Below, piece after piece: positions 1-7,317 of a stretch of DNA of 64,000 nucleotides. How positions within the stretch are numbered: position 1 is the first letter of the stretch; the number at the start of each line of letters is the position of its first letter. This stretch comes from Anaerolineae bacterium. Lineage in GTDB: Bacteria > Chloroflexota > Anaerolineae > Anaerolineales > Anaerolineaceae. The DNA lies in contig JABLXK010000019.1 in NCBI GenBank assembly GCA_013178095.1, forward strand, positions 1 to 64,000, in the 5' to 3' direction. Made by a program: the position numbers and the translations under genes. The notes under the pieces are model-generated. The model saw only the letters and a list, made by a program, of their open reading frames with translations, searched no databases and was not told where the DNA came from.

Positions 1-161
1 CCATGAGCGGCGCTTCGACTTTTTCCGCATCAACCAGCACGTACACGCCGGCCAAGAACCTGGGGGCGAACAAGTCCTACTACTGGCGTGTACGTGCTGT
101 GGGGGTCAACGGCCCCAGTGAGTGGTCCGAGGTGCGCTTGATTGTTACACCGGGTAGTTAA
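1..161 (+). CDS. C-terminal end of a fibronectin type III-like protein (partial)
   Basis: The frame is open from the window edge to a TAA at 159-161. The visible tail contains the pattern YYWRVRAVG followed by GPSEWSEV. This is the typical end of an FnIII-type beta-sandwich domain, in which Tyr-Trp-Arg-Val is followed by a short loop and Ser-x-Trp-Ser. Such domains occur in secreted or cell-wall proteins that bind carbohydrate or other proteins. The start, any signal peptide and the rest of the domain layout are outside the window, so the full function cannot be named. A rho-independent terminator follows 22 bases after the stop. Confidence 0.6.
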   Translation, partial: MSGASTFSASTSTYTPAKNLGANKSYYWRVRAVGVNGPSEWSEVRLIVTPGS

Positions 162-183
162 TCAACCATGTACCACTAGATGC

Positions 184-220
184 AAAGGCAGCAAATAAGC
201 GCTAATTTGCTGCCTTTTTT
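184..220 (+). terminator. Rho-independent terminator after the FnIII gene
   Basis: AGGCAGCAAAT and ATTTGCTGCCT form an 11-bp stem around an 8-nt loop, followed by a run of six T. It ends the transcript of the upstream partial gene. Confidence 0.85.
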
Positions 221-311
221 ATGCGAAATTAATAACTTTATCAGCCATAAAAACCTATAATCAATATCAGATCGAAATTTCGCAGAATTATTAATGAAAG
301 GAGTACTTGGG

Positions 312-800
312 ATGGGTATCAGGGAACAATTAACCCCGGAACAATGGAAAGCGCTGGTCAACGCGCCGGGCGCCGCCGCCACTTTCGTGGCAACCGCCAG
401 CGGAGGCGGGCTGGAAGTGTTCAAAGAAGTGTTCAGCGCCAGTAAATTCACGCAGGAAATTGCCGGCAAAAGCGGCGGCAGCGGTTACGGCAGCCTGGTG
501 GACGAGTTGATCGCTGCCATGAAGGGCATGACCTTTGAGGAAGCTAAAGCCAACGCGATTCAATATCAATCCCAGAATCCGGCGGATATCCGGGCTGAGA
601 TGAAAAGATTGGTCGCAGAAGGAGTTGCCGTGATCGCCGGCCTGCCCGGGGCAGACGGTTTCAAGAAATGGCTGGTTGACATGGCCCGCGAGGTGGCGGG
701 GACCAAGACCGGCGGCGTGCTGGGAATTGGCGGCCAGGCGATCATTGATGAACAGGAACAAGCTGCCATTGCTGAATTAACAGCCATGATGGATTTGTAA
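312..800 (+). CDS. Uncharacterised soluble protein, 162 aa
   Basis: I do not recognise this family. The start at 312 is chosen because AAAGGAG at 297-303 lies 8 bases upstream; an in-frame ATG at 294 has no ribosome binding site. The protein is rich in Ala, Gly and Glu, has no signal peptide or membrane segment, and looks largely helical. A Gly-rich stretch (SGGSGYGS, about residues 53-60) sits in the middle and another (TGGVLGIGG) near the C-terminus. It precedes a coiled-coil protein gene on the same strand with a 91-base gap, so the two may be co-expressed. No catalytic motif is evident. Confidence 0.6.
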   Translation: MGIREQLTPEQWKALVNAPGAAATFVATASGGGLEVFKEVFSASKFTQEIAGKSGGSGYGSLVDELIAAMKGMTFEEAKANAIQYQSQNPADIRAEMKRLVAEGVAVIAGLPGADGFKKWLVDMAREVAGTKTGGVLGIGGQAIIDEQEQAAIAELTAMMDL

Positions 801-891
801 ACAATCTTCGGTTAATGAAAGTGTAAAAGTCGCGCTTTACTTATCAGGTACAAAATTGTAATATCTAATAAAAGGATTAATGGAGGAAAGC

Positions 892-1263
892 ATGCCAATT
901 CTTGACGACCTGTCAAAAGGAATCAAAAAGGGGATGGACGAAGCCGAAAAAAGTCTTAAAGATGTAGGTGAAAAAGCGGAGAAGGGTTTCAAGGATGTCA
1001 GTGAAAAGGCTGAAAAAGGTTTCAAGGAAATAACCGAAAAAGCCAGCGACGCTGTGAAAACATTCGAAATCCAACAGGAGATCGACAAACTCGAGGCGGA
1101 AATGAAAGGCGTCAAACTGGAAATCGGCGATAAAGCCCTGGAGCTTTTCACCAAAGGAACCGCGCTCGATCCCGCTCTGGACGATCTGGCAAAGAAAGCC
1201 ATGGGCGTTAAAGCCAAGATCGACGGTAAGAAGAAAATGATTGAAGATTTAAAAAACGATTAG
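892..1263 (+). CDS. Small Lys/Glu-rich coiled-coil protein
   Basis: A 123-residue protein made almost wholly of charged amphipathic helix. Residues about 10-55 carry near-identical repeats of the form EKAEKGFKDVS / EKAEKGFKEIT, an 11-residue periodicity like LEA or apolipoprotein-like helices. The C-terminal half contains IQQEIDKLEAEM and KALELFTKGTALDP. The start at 892 is chosen over the in-frame ATG at 880 because GGAGG (883-887) precedes 892 at normal spacing. There is no signal peptide or transmembrane helix. A decayed relative of its C-terminal half lies at 2407-2667. The function is unknown; a stress- or membrane-associated helical role is a guess from composition only. Confidence 0.7.
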   Translation: MPILDDLSKGIKKGMDEAEKSLKDVGEKAEKGFKDVSEKAEKGFKEITEKASDAVKTFEIQQEIDKLEAEMKGVKLEIGDKALELFTKGTALDPALDDLAKKAMGVKAKIDGKKKMIEDLKND

Positions 1264-1274
1264 CTTGATATAAC

Positions 1275-1305
1275 ATGAAGGGCTGCGAATGATACAGCCC
1301 TTCAT
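1275..1305. terminator. Hairpin between convergent genes
   Basis: ATGAAGGGCTG and CAGCCCTTCAT form a perfect 11-bp stem with a 9-nt loop just after the coiled-coil gene and before the end of the convergent lipoprotein gene. The T run is weak on both sides, so termination strength is uncertain. Confidence 0.5.
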
Positions 1306-1400
1306 CTTCACCATCCCTTTTTACAGTTACTGATCCTGTTCAAACCATCCCTCGAAAAAATGATATTCCTGAAACCGGGAAAAAGTCTTTCAATCCAATT

Positions 1401-2225
1401 TTAATTTGTATTGAAATCGATGACTGTCTGGATCGAATAATCTTCCGGATCAGCGCCCTCCAGACAGCGTGATTTTGCATCCTGCCACTCAACCGAATCA
1501 CAGTGTGATGGATCTTTCGTTTGAAAAGCCAGATACCAGTAGCACCAATCCCGACGGCTTTTATCCTCGTGCCCTGCCAAAGCTCGCAGGCAAATGGAAA
1601 CATCTTCTGGGCGCCCTTCCTGGAAGGGTGAATCGCAAATCCCTTCACTCAATCTCAACCAACCGCGGCAGGAATTTGCGGCACAGGGCGGTTCGCCAAT
1701 ACTTCCACAAGGCTGGCAAATATTCTCCGGGCTGCAAAAAGTGATTTCATTGCATCTCCCTCCCGCACAACAAGGCGTCAGAGGCGAGCCGCAGCCTATG
1801 CATTTGCCTTGCGCATCGCAATCGGAAGCCACGCAGATGCCTTGCGTATTGCAGTAACCGCGTTTGCAGGCGACTTCCAGACCGGGGCAGCAGACTTCAC
1901 CCTCATCTCCGCATTGCCTGCAGACTTCATCATTTCCGCAAATCGAGCCGATACAACGCGGTTCGGATGAGCAGCACTTTTCCCCTTCAAAACCGCATTT
2001 TTCGCAATAACCTTCCCCGGTGCAGGTCAGCATCTCTGAACAAGTGGAACCCGCGCAACATTGGCGACCTTCGATCCCGCACTTCTGGCAAGTACCATTA
2101 CGGGCACAGCGCAGATCGGGCTGGGAACATATCCCGCCTGTCAGGCATTTGCCACCCTCCTCCCCTTTTCGCGCACAAGCGGATAATAACACGATGATCA
2201 GGATACAGACTAGTTTCTTGCACAT
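1401..2225 (-). CDS. Cysteine-rich secreted lipoprotein, 274 aa
   Basis: The N-terminus is a lipoprotein signal peptide: MCKKLV, a hydrophobic core, then the lipobox LLSAC with the modified Cys at about residue 17. Residues about 25-195 are packed with cysteines in repeating modules, roughly C-x2-CG-x-EGE-x-CC followed by C-x5-C (for example KCGFEGEKCC and QCGDEGEVCC). This resembles small disulfide-knotted modules of the kind found in eukaryotic Dickkopf- or granulin-like proteins. The last 80 residues (about 195-274) have fewer Cys and several Trp. The protein is expected outside the membrane, stabilised by many disulfides. No enzyme motif is seen; a binding or structural role is inferred only from the repeats. 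Confidence 0.7.
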   Translation of the reverse strand: MCKKLVCILIIVLLSACARKGEEGGKCLTGGICSQPDLRCARNGTCQKCGIEGRQCCAGSTCSEMLTCTGEGYCEKCGFEGEKCCSSEPRCIGSICGNDEVCRQCGDEGEVCCPGLEVACKRGYCNTQGICVASDCDAQGKCIGCGSPLTPCCAGGRCNEITFCSPENICQPCGSIGEPPCAANSCRGWLRLSEGICDSPFQEGRPEDVSICLRALAGHEDKSRRDWCYWYLAFQTKDPSHCDSVEWQDAKSRCLEGADPEDYSIQTVIDFNTN

Positions 2226-2406
2226 GACCAGCTCTCTCCGTTAATTTCATTATAGTAATATTCTGCCGTTTTTCAATCTTTTGTATAAATTACCTCGTCT
2301 CAATTGAAATTAGAAATCATCCGCATGCGTGGACTAGCAAAGACAATTTCGAAAAATTGCCTATTAACAATAAATTTAAATACAAATTTTTAGAGTAAAA
2401 AAACCC

Positions 2407-2667
2407 ATGAATCCGAACTCACGTAAAATAACGCAAAAAATCAGGGCCAGTGATGCCGGAAAAACCTTTGAAACCCAGCAGGAGATTGACAAACTGGAAG
2501 CAGAGATCTAGGGGATAAAAATTAAGATCGGCGAAAAAGCGTTGGAACTCTTCGCGAAAGGAACCGCACTCGACCCCGCCATCGATAAGCTGGTGAAAAA
2601 GATTGAAGGGGTGAAAGCCAAGATCAAAGGCAAGCAAGCAAAAATTGCAGAATTGAAGAAAGACTAA
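2407..2667 (+). pseudogene. Broken chimeric paralogue of the 892-1263 coiled-coil gene
   Basis: From 2448 the frame reads ASDAGKTFETQQEIDKLEAE, a stop, then GIKIKIGEKALELFAKG and onward to a TAA at 2665-2667. This matches the C-terminal half of the 892-1263 protein residue for residue with few changes, but it is interrupted by an in-frame TAG at 2509-2511 (an AAG-like Lys codon position). The first 12 codons (MNPNSRKITQKI) instead resemble the start of the nitroreductase-family gene at 3879 (MNLNSLKKTAKKI), including most DNA bases around the ATG. It therefore looks like a recombination product that has since decayed. The repeat region of the parent gene is missing. Confidence 0.75.
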
Positions 2668-2675
2668 CTTTTTAG

Positions 2676-2715
2676 AGAATAGGCTGAACTTTTTTCGTTC
2701 AGCCTATTCTTTTTT
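2676..2715 (+). terminator. Strong terminator after the pseudogene
   Basis: AGAATAGGCTGAAC and GTTCAGCCTATTCT form a 14-bp stem followed by five more T. It is probably a relic of the time when the upstream reading frame was expressed. Confidence 0.85.
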
Positions 2716-2762
2716 AACAAGCCTTGGAACGATAGCCTAAATAATCGCGATTGCTTTGCTCG

Positions 2763-3707
2763 TCAGGGAATCGTGCATTCCACGCTGTATTCCAGCGGGC
2801 CATAGACATCCACCGGAATGATATAAAGCCTGAATTCCACTGTTCCCGGTTCAGAAAAAACCCAATCATAGGAAACTGTTTGCGTGCCGGCTTCGTCGAA
2901 GGTTACATAAAAATCATCCGATTCCTCACCAGTCCCCAATTCCCAGAAATAGCGAAATTCACCGGGACCGTTCGCTGTGATGGCTGCGGATGAGGTTACG
3001 GTAACAGGACAGGGATCCAGCAAGCTCTCCTGCGAGGCCGATAACTCAACGCCGGTGATTTCAGTCGGTTCTTCCGTAGGTTCCTCTGTCGGCTCTTCGG
3101 TTGGTTCCTCTTCAGGCTCTTCCACGTCTATTTTCACATAGACTTGCGCGAACCGGTATCCCTCTGCAGATTGCATCCACCAATAGCCGGAATGCCGACC
3201 CTCATCCTCCGGCGCCGACAATTCAACCGTAAAGGTGCCAATTTCACCCGGTTCGACATATTCATTCAAGCGTACAGAATCCGGGCCTTCCATTTGATCC
3301 CCACTTTTAAAGACCAGGCGCATATCCGGATACCAAACACAGGAACCAACGTTGCGCAGCGACCACGATTTTTGGAAATATTCACCGGGCTCGAAATCCG
3401 AGCCATCCGGGACGCTTTCACCAACCAGGCGGGCATAATAACATGGGCGTGCGCGTCGATCACGGCTGTACTCTGCCTGACTTTCATCGTCTCCTGATTC
3501 CTGAGAAACCTGGGGTGTCAGCGTCGGCGCCGTTTGCGTCATTACTCGCAGGGCATCAGCCGTTTTTTGAGCGATAATTGCATCCACGGTCTGTTTTACC
3601 CTCCCGGACACATATTCTTTCCACGTCACCAAACGGAAAGGCGTGGAACATGACAGACCGACGAATAGAATCATGATCCCAATCGTCAATTTTTTGTATG
3701 TTTTCAT
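2763..3707 (-). CDS. Lipoprotein with NBR1-like Ig domain and a second Ig/PKD-like domain
   Basis: Residues 1-21 form a lipoprotein signal ending in the lipobox LSC. A low-complexity linker follows. Residues about 95-195 match the Ig-like domain first named in the autophagy receptor NBR1: the hallmark WSLRNVGSCVWYP, the P-G-E spacing before FTVELSAP, and GYWWMQSAEG. Next comes a (EEPT)n linker encoded by a 12-base tandem repeat. The C-terminal 90 residues look like a second beta-sandwich (PCPVTVTSSAAI, FRYFWELG). In bacteria such domains occur on surface lipoproteins and are thought to bind proteins or polymers; no enzyme motif is visible. The gene is divergent from the 3879 gene. Confidence 0.75.
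   Translation of the reverse strand: MKTYKKLTIGIMILFVGLSCSTPFRLVTWKEYVSGRVKQTVDAIIAQKTADALRVMTQTAPTLTPQVSQESGDDESQAEYSRDRRARPCYYARLVGESVPDGSDFEPGEYFQKSWSLRNVGSCVWYPDMRLVFKSGDQMEGPDSVRLNEYVEPGEIGTFTVELSAPEDEGRHSGYWWMQSAEGYRFAQVYVKIDVEEPEEEPTEEPTEEPTEEPTEITGVELSASQESLLDPCPVTVTSSAAITANGPGEFRYFWELGTGEESDDFYVTFDEAGTQTVSYDWVFSEPGTVEFRLYIIPVDVYGPLEYSVECTIP
3064..3123 (-). repeat. 12-bp tandem repeat encoding an EEPT linker
   Basis: Five imperfect 12-base units encode Glu-Glu-Pro-Thr-type repeats in the lipoprotein at 2763-3707. It is a flexible linker between two beta domains and is prone to copy-number change by slippage. Confidence 0.7.
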
Positions 3708-3878
3708 CTGCGACCTTTTCGAATTTCGGATGTTTGGATTGATTTCAATTGTTTAGATTATATAACAGCTATGTGTATAATGTACACTTTTCAATTCCAA
3801 TCTGGTCTACTTCCATTAGCAGCAATTTCCTCGAAATAAACTGTTAAAATAGCATCAGACTAATTCGGAAAAGAAACC

Positions 3879-4985
3879 ATGAATCTGAACTCACTCAAAA
3901 AAACCGCAAAAAAAATCTTAGCCATCCCCGCCGTCCGCAAAACCCACCGCAGCATCAACGTAGTCCTGTATGGGCTGCTCTCCACCACCAAACTGCTGGC
4001 CGTCCCTTATCATCTGATCTTCAGCCGGGCATTCGACCGCGAGATTTTCGCCTATACGAAGGCCATTTTTCAATACAACCGCAAGGTGATGCAAGCACAC
4101 CCATCCAACATCGTCATCCGCCGCAACATCCATCGCCTGGAAAAAGGCTTAATCATGGAAAACCGCCGTAAGGTGTTCGCACTGGATTACATCGAAGAGA
4201 CCGTGGAGAATTACGCCCAATTGATGCAAAGCCCGAAAAAATCCGTGCTGGAAGCGGGCGAAATGCAATGGGCTTACGACGTGCTGACGGCATACTTCGC
4301 CTGCACCGACGATACACAGCCCCTAATCGGCCGGATGAAAACCCTTTTCGAATCGCTGCCCAAGCCGGAGGGCATGGACAGCTCCGTGAAATTAATTCCT
4401 TACGAAAGTAAAGAACGCGCGAAATATCAAACACCCACTTATGACCAATTCATGGATTTAAGCAGAAAGCGCCGCTCGGTGCGCTGGTTCCAGGATAAGG
4501 CCGTACCGCGCGAACTGGTAGACAAAGCCTTGCAGGCCGCCGCGCTGGCGCCCAGCGCCTGCAACCGCCAGCCCTTCAAGTATCGCATCTTCGATGACCC
4601 GCAGATGGTCAAGAAAATTGCCAACATCCCCTTCGGCACCTCCGGCTACGCCGACAACCTGCCGATGGTGATCGTGGTGGTGGGCGACCTGAGCGACTAT
4701 TTCTCGCCGCGCGACCGGCATACCATTTACGTGGACGCCGCCTTATCGGTGATGTCCTTCATGTACGCGCTGGAAACGCTGGGCTTGAGCTCAGTGGGCA
4801 TCCAGTGGCCGGATTTCGGCTTGCTGGAAAGCAAAATGAAGAAGGAGCTCAACCTGAAAGAATACGAGCGCCCGGTGATCGTGATCGGCGTGGGGTACGC
4901 CAAGGACGAGGGCAAGATCCCCTGCTCGAAGAAAAAACCGCTGGACGAACTGCGTTCGTACAACGACCTGGGTGCATCATCCTGA
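3879..4985 (+). CDS. Nitroreductase-family flavoprotein with long N-terminal extension
   Basis: Residues about 190-350 are a nitroreductase fold: RKRRSVRWF near the start of the domain (FMN phosphate contact), APSACNRQPFKYRI (the conserved SxxNxQPw motif), and DAALSVMSFMYALETLGLSSVGIQW, which matches the helix and strand that complete the FMN site. The preceding 180 residues are Lys/Arg-rich and helical and are not part of the usual 200-residue enzymes. Extended versions of this kind occur near polysaccharide loci, but the substrate is unknown. It would reduce an acceptor using NAD(P)H and FMN. The start is the ATG at 3879, which has only a weak purine tract upstream. Its first 12 codons resemble those of the broken gene at 2407. 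Confidence 0.75.
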   Translation: MNLNSLKKTAKKILAIPAVRKTHRSINVVLYGLLSTTKLLAVPYHLIFSRAFDREIFAYTKAIFQYNRKVMQAHPSNIVIRRNIHRLEKGLIMENRRKVFALDYIEETVENYAQLMQSPKKSVLEAGEMQWAYDVLTAYFACTDDTQPLIGRMKTLFESLPKPEGMDSSVKLIPYESKERAKYQTPTYDQFMDLSRKRRSVRWFQDKAVPRELVDKALQAAALAPSACNRQPFKYRIFDDPQMVKKIANIPFGTSGYADNLPMVIVVVGDLSDYFSPRDRHTIYVDAALSVMSFMYALETLGLSSVGIQWPDFGLLESKMKKELNLKEYERPVIVIGVGYAKDEGKIPCSKKKPLDELRSYNDLGASS

Positions 4986-4992
4986 TCATTAG

Positions 4993-5010
4993 CCACAGAT
5001 AGACACAGAT
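4993..5010. repeat. CCACAGAT-type dispersed repeat, copy 1
   Basis: CCACAGATAGACACAGAT, a two-unit version of a degenerate ACACAGATRA repeat that also occurs at 6801-6830 and 62723-62767, each time just after the end of a gene. Confidence 0.5.
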
Positions 5011-5040
5011 AAATAAATAAGATTCACACAAATTATTGGA

Positions 5041-5080
5041 AAAGTCGCGGCCTTCGATAAACTCAGGCGGCGACTTTTTA
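5041..5080. terminator. Bidirectional terminator between convergent genes
   Basis: AAAAGTCGC and GCGACTTTT form a 9-bp stem with A and T runs at its two ends. It can stop transcripts of both the 3879 gene and the convergent 5104 gene. Confidence 0.7.
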
Positions 5081-5103
5081 AAACATCCAAATGAAAGAAA
5101 TAT

Positions 5104-5775
5104 TTATTTGGTTCCGTCGTTATATTCCCAGGTGGTGTAGAGAGTCAATTCGTCCAGATCGTTCGGGACAGCAAAAACCATCACGAAGGTACTCAGTTGG
5201 TCGAACACATTGTAGCCGGGCATGAAGTTATCCGCCAGGCCGCCGCAGGTCTCCAGGTTTTTCTGGCAGACGATACCCAGGTCATAGCGGACGCCTGCGG
5301 TATCCAGAATGTAAGCCAGGTTCTTTTCGGTAAACTGATCTCCATTCGCCTCAAAGCGTGATTTCCTCCACAGCAAGCTGCCACCGGAGGGGACGTTTAC
5401 CGTTACGTAGATACCGATCAGATGATGGCTGTCCCGAAATTCGGGATTGATCTGAAACACTTCGGTGTAGGTCACATTTCCGCCAACGCGGTCTCCCAAA
5501 TCGGTCACCTGATCGAAACTAACCGCGTATTTTCCATAAGAATATTCATAGGGAATCAATCGATCGGCAGATAATTTTGCGGCGATGGTAAAACCGCCGG
5601 AAGGAGCTAAGGTTGGCGTTGGGGATGGCTTGGAAGTAAGCGTGGGAGGAACCGTTTGCGTGGTAACAACCTGAGCAGATTGCCCGGCTGTTTTGACAAA
5701 GAGGAAGCAAAATCCAAGGCAAAACAGCAGGAAAACCAATACGATAATAAAAGTTTTAGATGGTTTATTCCCCAT
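5104..5775 (-). CDS. Membrane-anchored extracellular protein, DUF4352-like
   Basis: A single hydrophobic helix (residues about 8-28) anchors the protein. It is followed by a Thr/Pro/Ser-rich linker of about 30 residues (TLTSKPSPTPTLAPS) and a 160-residue extracellular beta domain. The domain pattern (HHLIGIYVTVNVPSGG, then FMPGYNVFDQLSTFVMVFAVP) resembles the DUF4352/telomeric-repeat-factor-like beta-sandwich common in anchored Gram-positive and Chloroflexi proteins, where a strand reporting a conserved Val-Phe-x-Val-P closes the fold. One Cys pair (VCQKNLETC) may form a disulfide. The function is unknown. Confidence 0.65.
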   Translation of the reverse strand: MGNKPSKTFIIVLVFLLFCLGFCFLFVKTAGQSAQVVTTQTVPPTLTSKPSPTPTLAPSGGFTIAAKLSADRLIPYEYSYGKYAVSFDQVTDLGDRVGGNVTYTEVFQINPEFRDSHHLIGIYVTVNVPSGGSLLWRKSRFEANGDQFTEKNLAYILDTAGVRYDLGIVCQKNLETCGGLADNFMPGYNVFDQLSTFVMVFAVPNDLDELTLYTTWEYNDGTK

Positions 5776-5882
5776 ACCGGTATTATATATGGTTTCTCAA
5801 CCAACCCGGTTAGCAGGTAGATCAGGAAAGTTAGGCAAACTCTTTCGGAGGACAATCGAATGCCTGACTTGCAATTCATTTT

Positions 5883-6701
5883 TTACCAGGCAGTCCAGCC
5901 GCCGTCCACCACCAGGTTGGAACCGGTCATATAAGAGGAGGCATCCGAGGCGAGGAATAACAAAGCGGCGTTCATTTCATCCTTATCCGCCATGCGGCCT
6001 AGCATAGTGCGCGCGGAGTATTCCCGCTCGAAGAAGGCATCGTGATCGTTGAACACGCCGCCGGGGGTGAGGGCATTCACGCGGATGCCGCGCCCGGCGT
6101 AATAAGCCGCCAGATAGCGCGTCAGGCCCAGCAATCCGGCCTTGCTGGCCGGATAATAGGCGGGCTTGTATTGCGGCGGTTTGTGCGGATCGTGGTAGAT
6201 GCGCTGGTCGGGTCCGGACAGGCCGTAAATGGAGGCGATCATAACCATCACGCCCCCGCCCTGCTCGAGCATGAGCGGCGCGGAAGCCTGCACGCTGAGG
6301 AAAGCGCCGGTCAGATTGACGTCCAGCGCCTGGTGCCAGCTTTCCAGCGGGAAATGCTCGAAATCCTGCTCGTAGCCGCCGCCCAGGTGCGGGTCGAACT
6401 TGGGATCCAGCGCCGCGCTGCACACCAGCACGTCCAACCGCCCGAAGCTGGCTTTAGCCGCGGCGGCCATGGCGCGTACGGAATCCGGTTGGGTCACATT
6501 CACCTCCACTGCCAGGGCCTGGCCGGTTTGAGAAATTTCCGCAGCCAGTTTTTCAGCTTCGCTCTTGTTCCTGTCCGCGATCACCACCGCTGCGCCGGCT
6601 TCCGCCAGGGTGCGGCAAAAGCCGCGCCCCAGCAGCCCGGCACCGCCGGTGACCACGGCCACGCGGCCGTCCAGATTAAAACGCTCCATCACATGCGCCA
6701 T
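5883..6701 (-). CDS. Short-chain dehydrogenase/reductase (SDR)
   Basis: A classical SDR of 272 residues. The dinucleotide site VVTGGAGLLGRGF (a TGxxxGxG variant) is at about 16-28, the NAG-region equivalent is VCSAAL, the catalytic Ser is in MIASIYGLSG, and the YPASKAG motif supplies the Tyr and Lys. The C-terminus MTGSNLVVDGGWTAW is typical of the gluconate 5-dehydrogenase / 3-oxoacyl-ACP reductase-like group. It would interconvert a hydroxyl and a keto group with NAD(P)H; the substrate cannot be read from sequence. The start at 6701 is supported by GGAG about 7 bases upstream. It stands alone between a convergent terminator region and the aro block, from which it is separated by a repeat-containing spacer. 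Confidence 0.85.
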   Translation of the reverse strand: MAHVMERFNLDGRVAVVTGGAGLLGRGFCRTLAEAGAAVVIADRNKSEAEKLAAEISQTGQALAVEVNVTQPDSVRAMAAAAKASFGRLDVLVCSAALDPKFDPHLGGGYEQDFEHFPLESWHQALDVNLTGAFLSVQASAPLMLEQGGGVMVMIASIYGLSGPDQRIYHDPHKPPQYKPAYYPASKAGLLGLTRYLAAYYAGRGIRVNALTPGGVFNDHDAFFEREYSARTMLGRMADKDEMNAALLFLASDASSYMTGSNLVVDGGWTAW

Positions 6702-6800
6702 TGCTGCTCCAGATTATTTGATGGTTCTATTGTAAGAGGAAATCACATCGTGTTTATTAAGGAAAGATTAGAGAATCACAAGCAGGCACCAAGAATCGTT

Positions 6801-6830
6801 AACCACAGATGAACACAGATAAACACCGAT
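6801..6830. repeat. CCACAGAT-type dispersed repeat, copy 2
   Basis: Three consecutive ten-base units of the form ACCACAGATG / AACACAGATA / AACACCGAT in the 181-base spacer between the SDR and aroQ. Apart from AT-rich sequence after it I see nothing else in this gap. Confidence 0.55.
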
Positions 6831-6882
6831 TTAAAAACCCACCAATTCTAATATTATTTTTGAGCTTAATTTTGCATTTTTC

Positions 6883-7317
6883 TTAACTTTTTATTTGGTC
6901 TATGATAGCCCGTAACCCCAACGCGTAGGATTGCCAGCCGAAACCGCAGATGGAGCCGCGGCAGACGGGGGCCAGCAGCGAAGTGTGGCGGAATTCCTCG
7001 CGCGCGTAAATATTGGACATGTGCACCTCCACCACCGGGATGGCAATGGCGGCCACGGCGTCGCGCAAGGCTACAGAGGTGTGCGTGTACCCGCCGGCGT
7101 TAAGCACCACGCCGTCCATAGCGGTGAGCGCTTCGTGCAGGGCGTCGATCAGGACGCCCTCGTGGTTGGACTGGCGGCAGGTGACCTCGGCGCCCAACTC
7201 CCTGCCCAACGCCACCAAACGCGTGTTGATCTCTTCCAGCGTCAGGCTGCCATACACGTCCGGCTCGCGCGTGCCGGTCAAATTCAGGTTGGGGCCGTGC
7301 AAAACAAGGATCTTCAT
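6883..7317 (-). CDS. aroQ: 3-dehydroquinate dehydratase, type II (AroQ)
   Basis: Converts 3-dehydroquinate to 3-dehydroshikimate, the third step of the shikimate pathway. The 144-residue length and the motifs are those of the dodecameric type II enzyme: ILVLHGPNLNLTGTREPDVYG at the N-terminus with the catalytic Tyr, QSNHEG, LNAGGYTHTSVALRDA, and VEVHMSNIYAREEFRH with the catalytic His. The start is the second of two adjacent ATGs (7317) because GGAGG lies too close to the first. The gene overlaps the TGA of aroKB and is the last of the minus-strand aro operon, so it replaces an aroD-type enzyme, which is absent here. The extended frame upstream of the ATG belongs to aroKB on the same strand in another phase. 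Confidence 0.95.
   Translation of the reverse strand: MKILVLHGPNLNLTGTREPDVYGSLTLEEINTRLVALGRELGAEVTCRQSNHEGVLIDALHEALTAMDGVVLNAGGYTHTSVALRDAVAAIAIPVVEVHMSNIYAREEFRHTSLLAPVCRGSICGFGWQSYALGLRAIIDQIKS

Noticed and set aside
3064-3123. A minisatellite independent of coding
   Set aside because: The 12-base unit keeps the reading frame and encodes a normal Thr/Pro/Glu linker.
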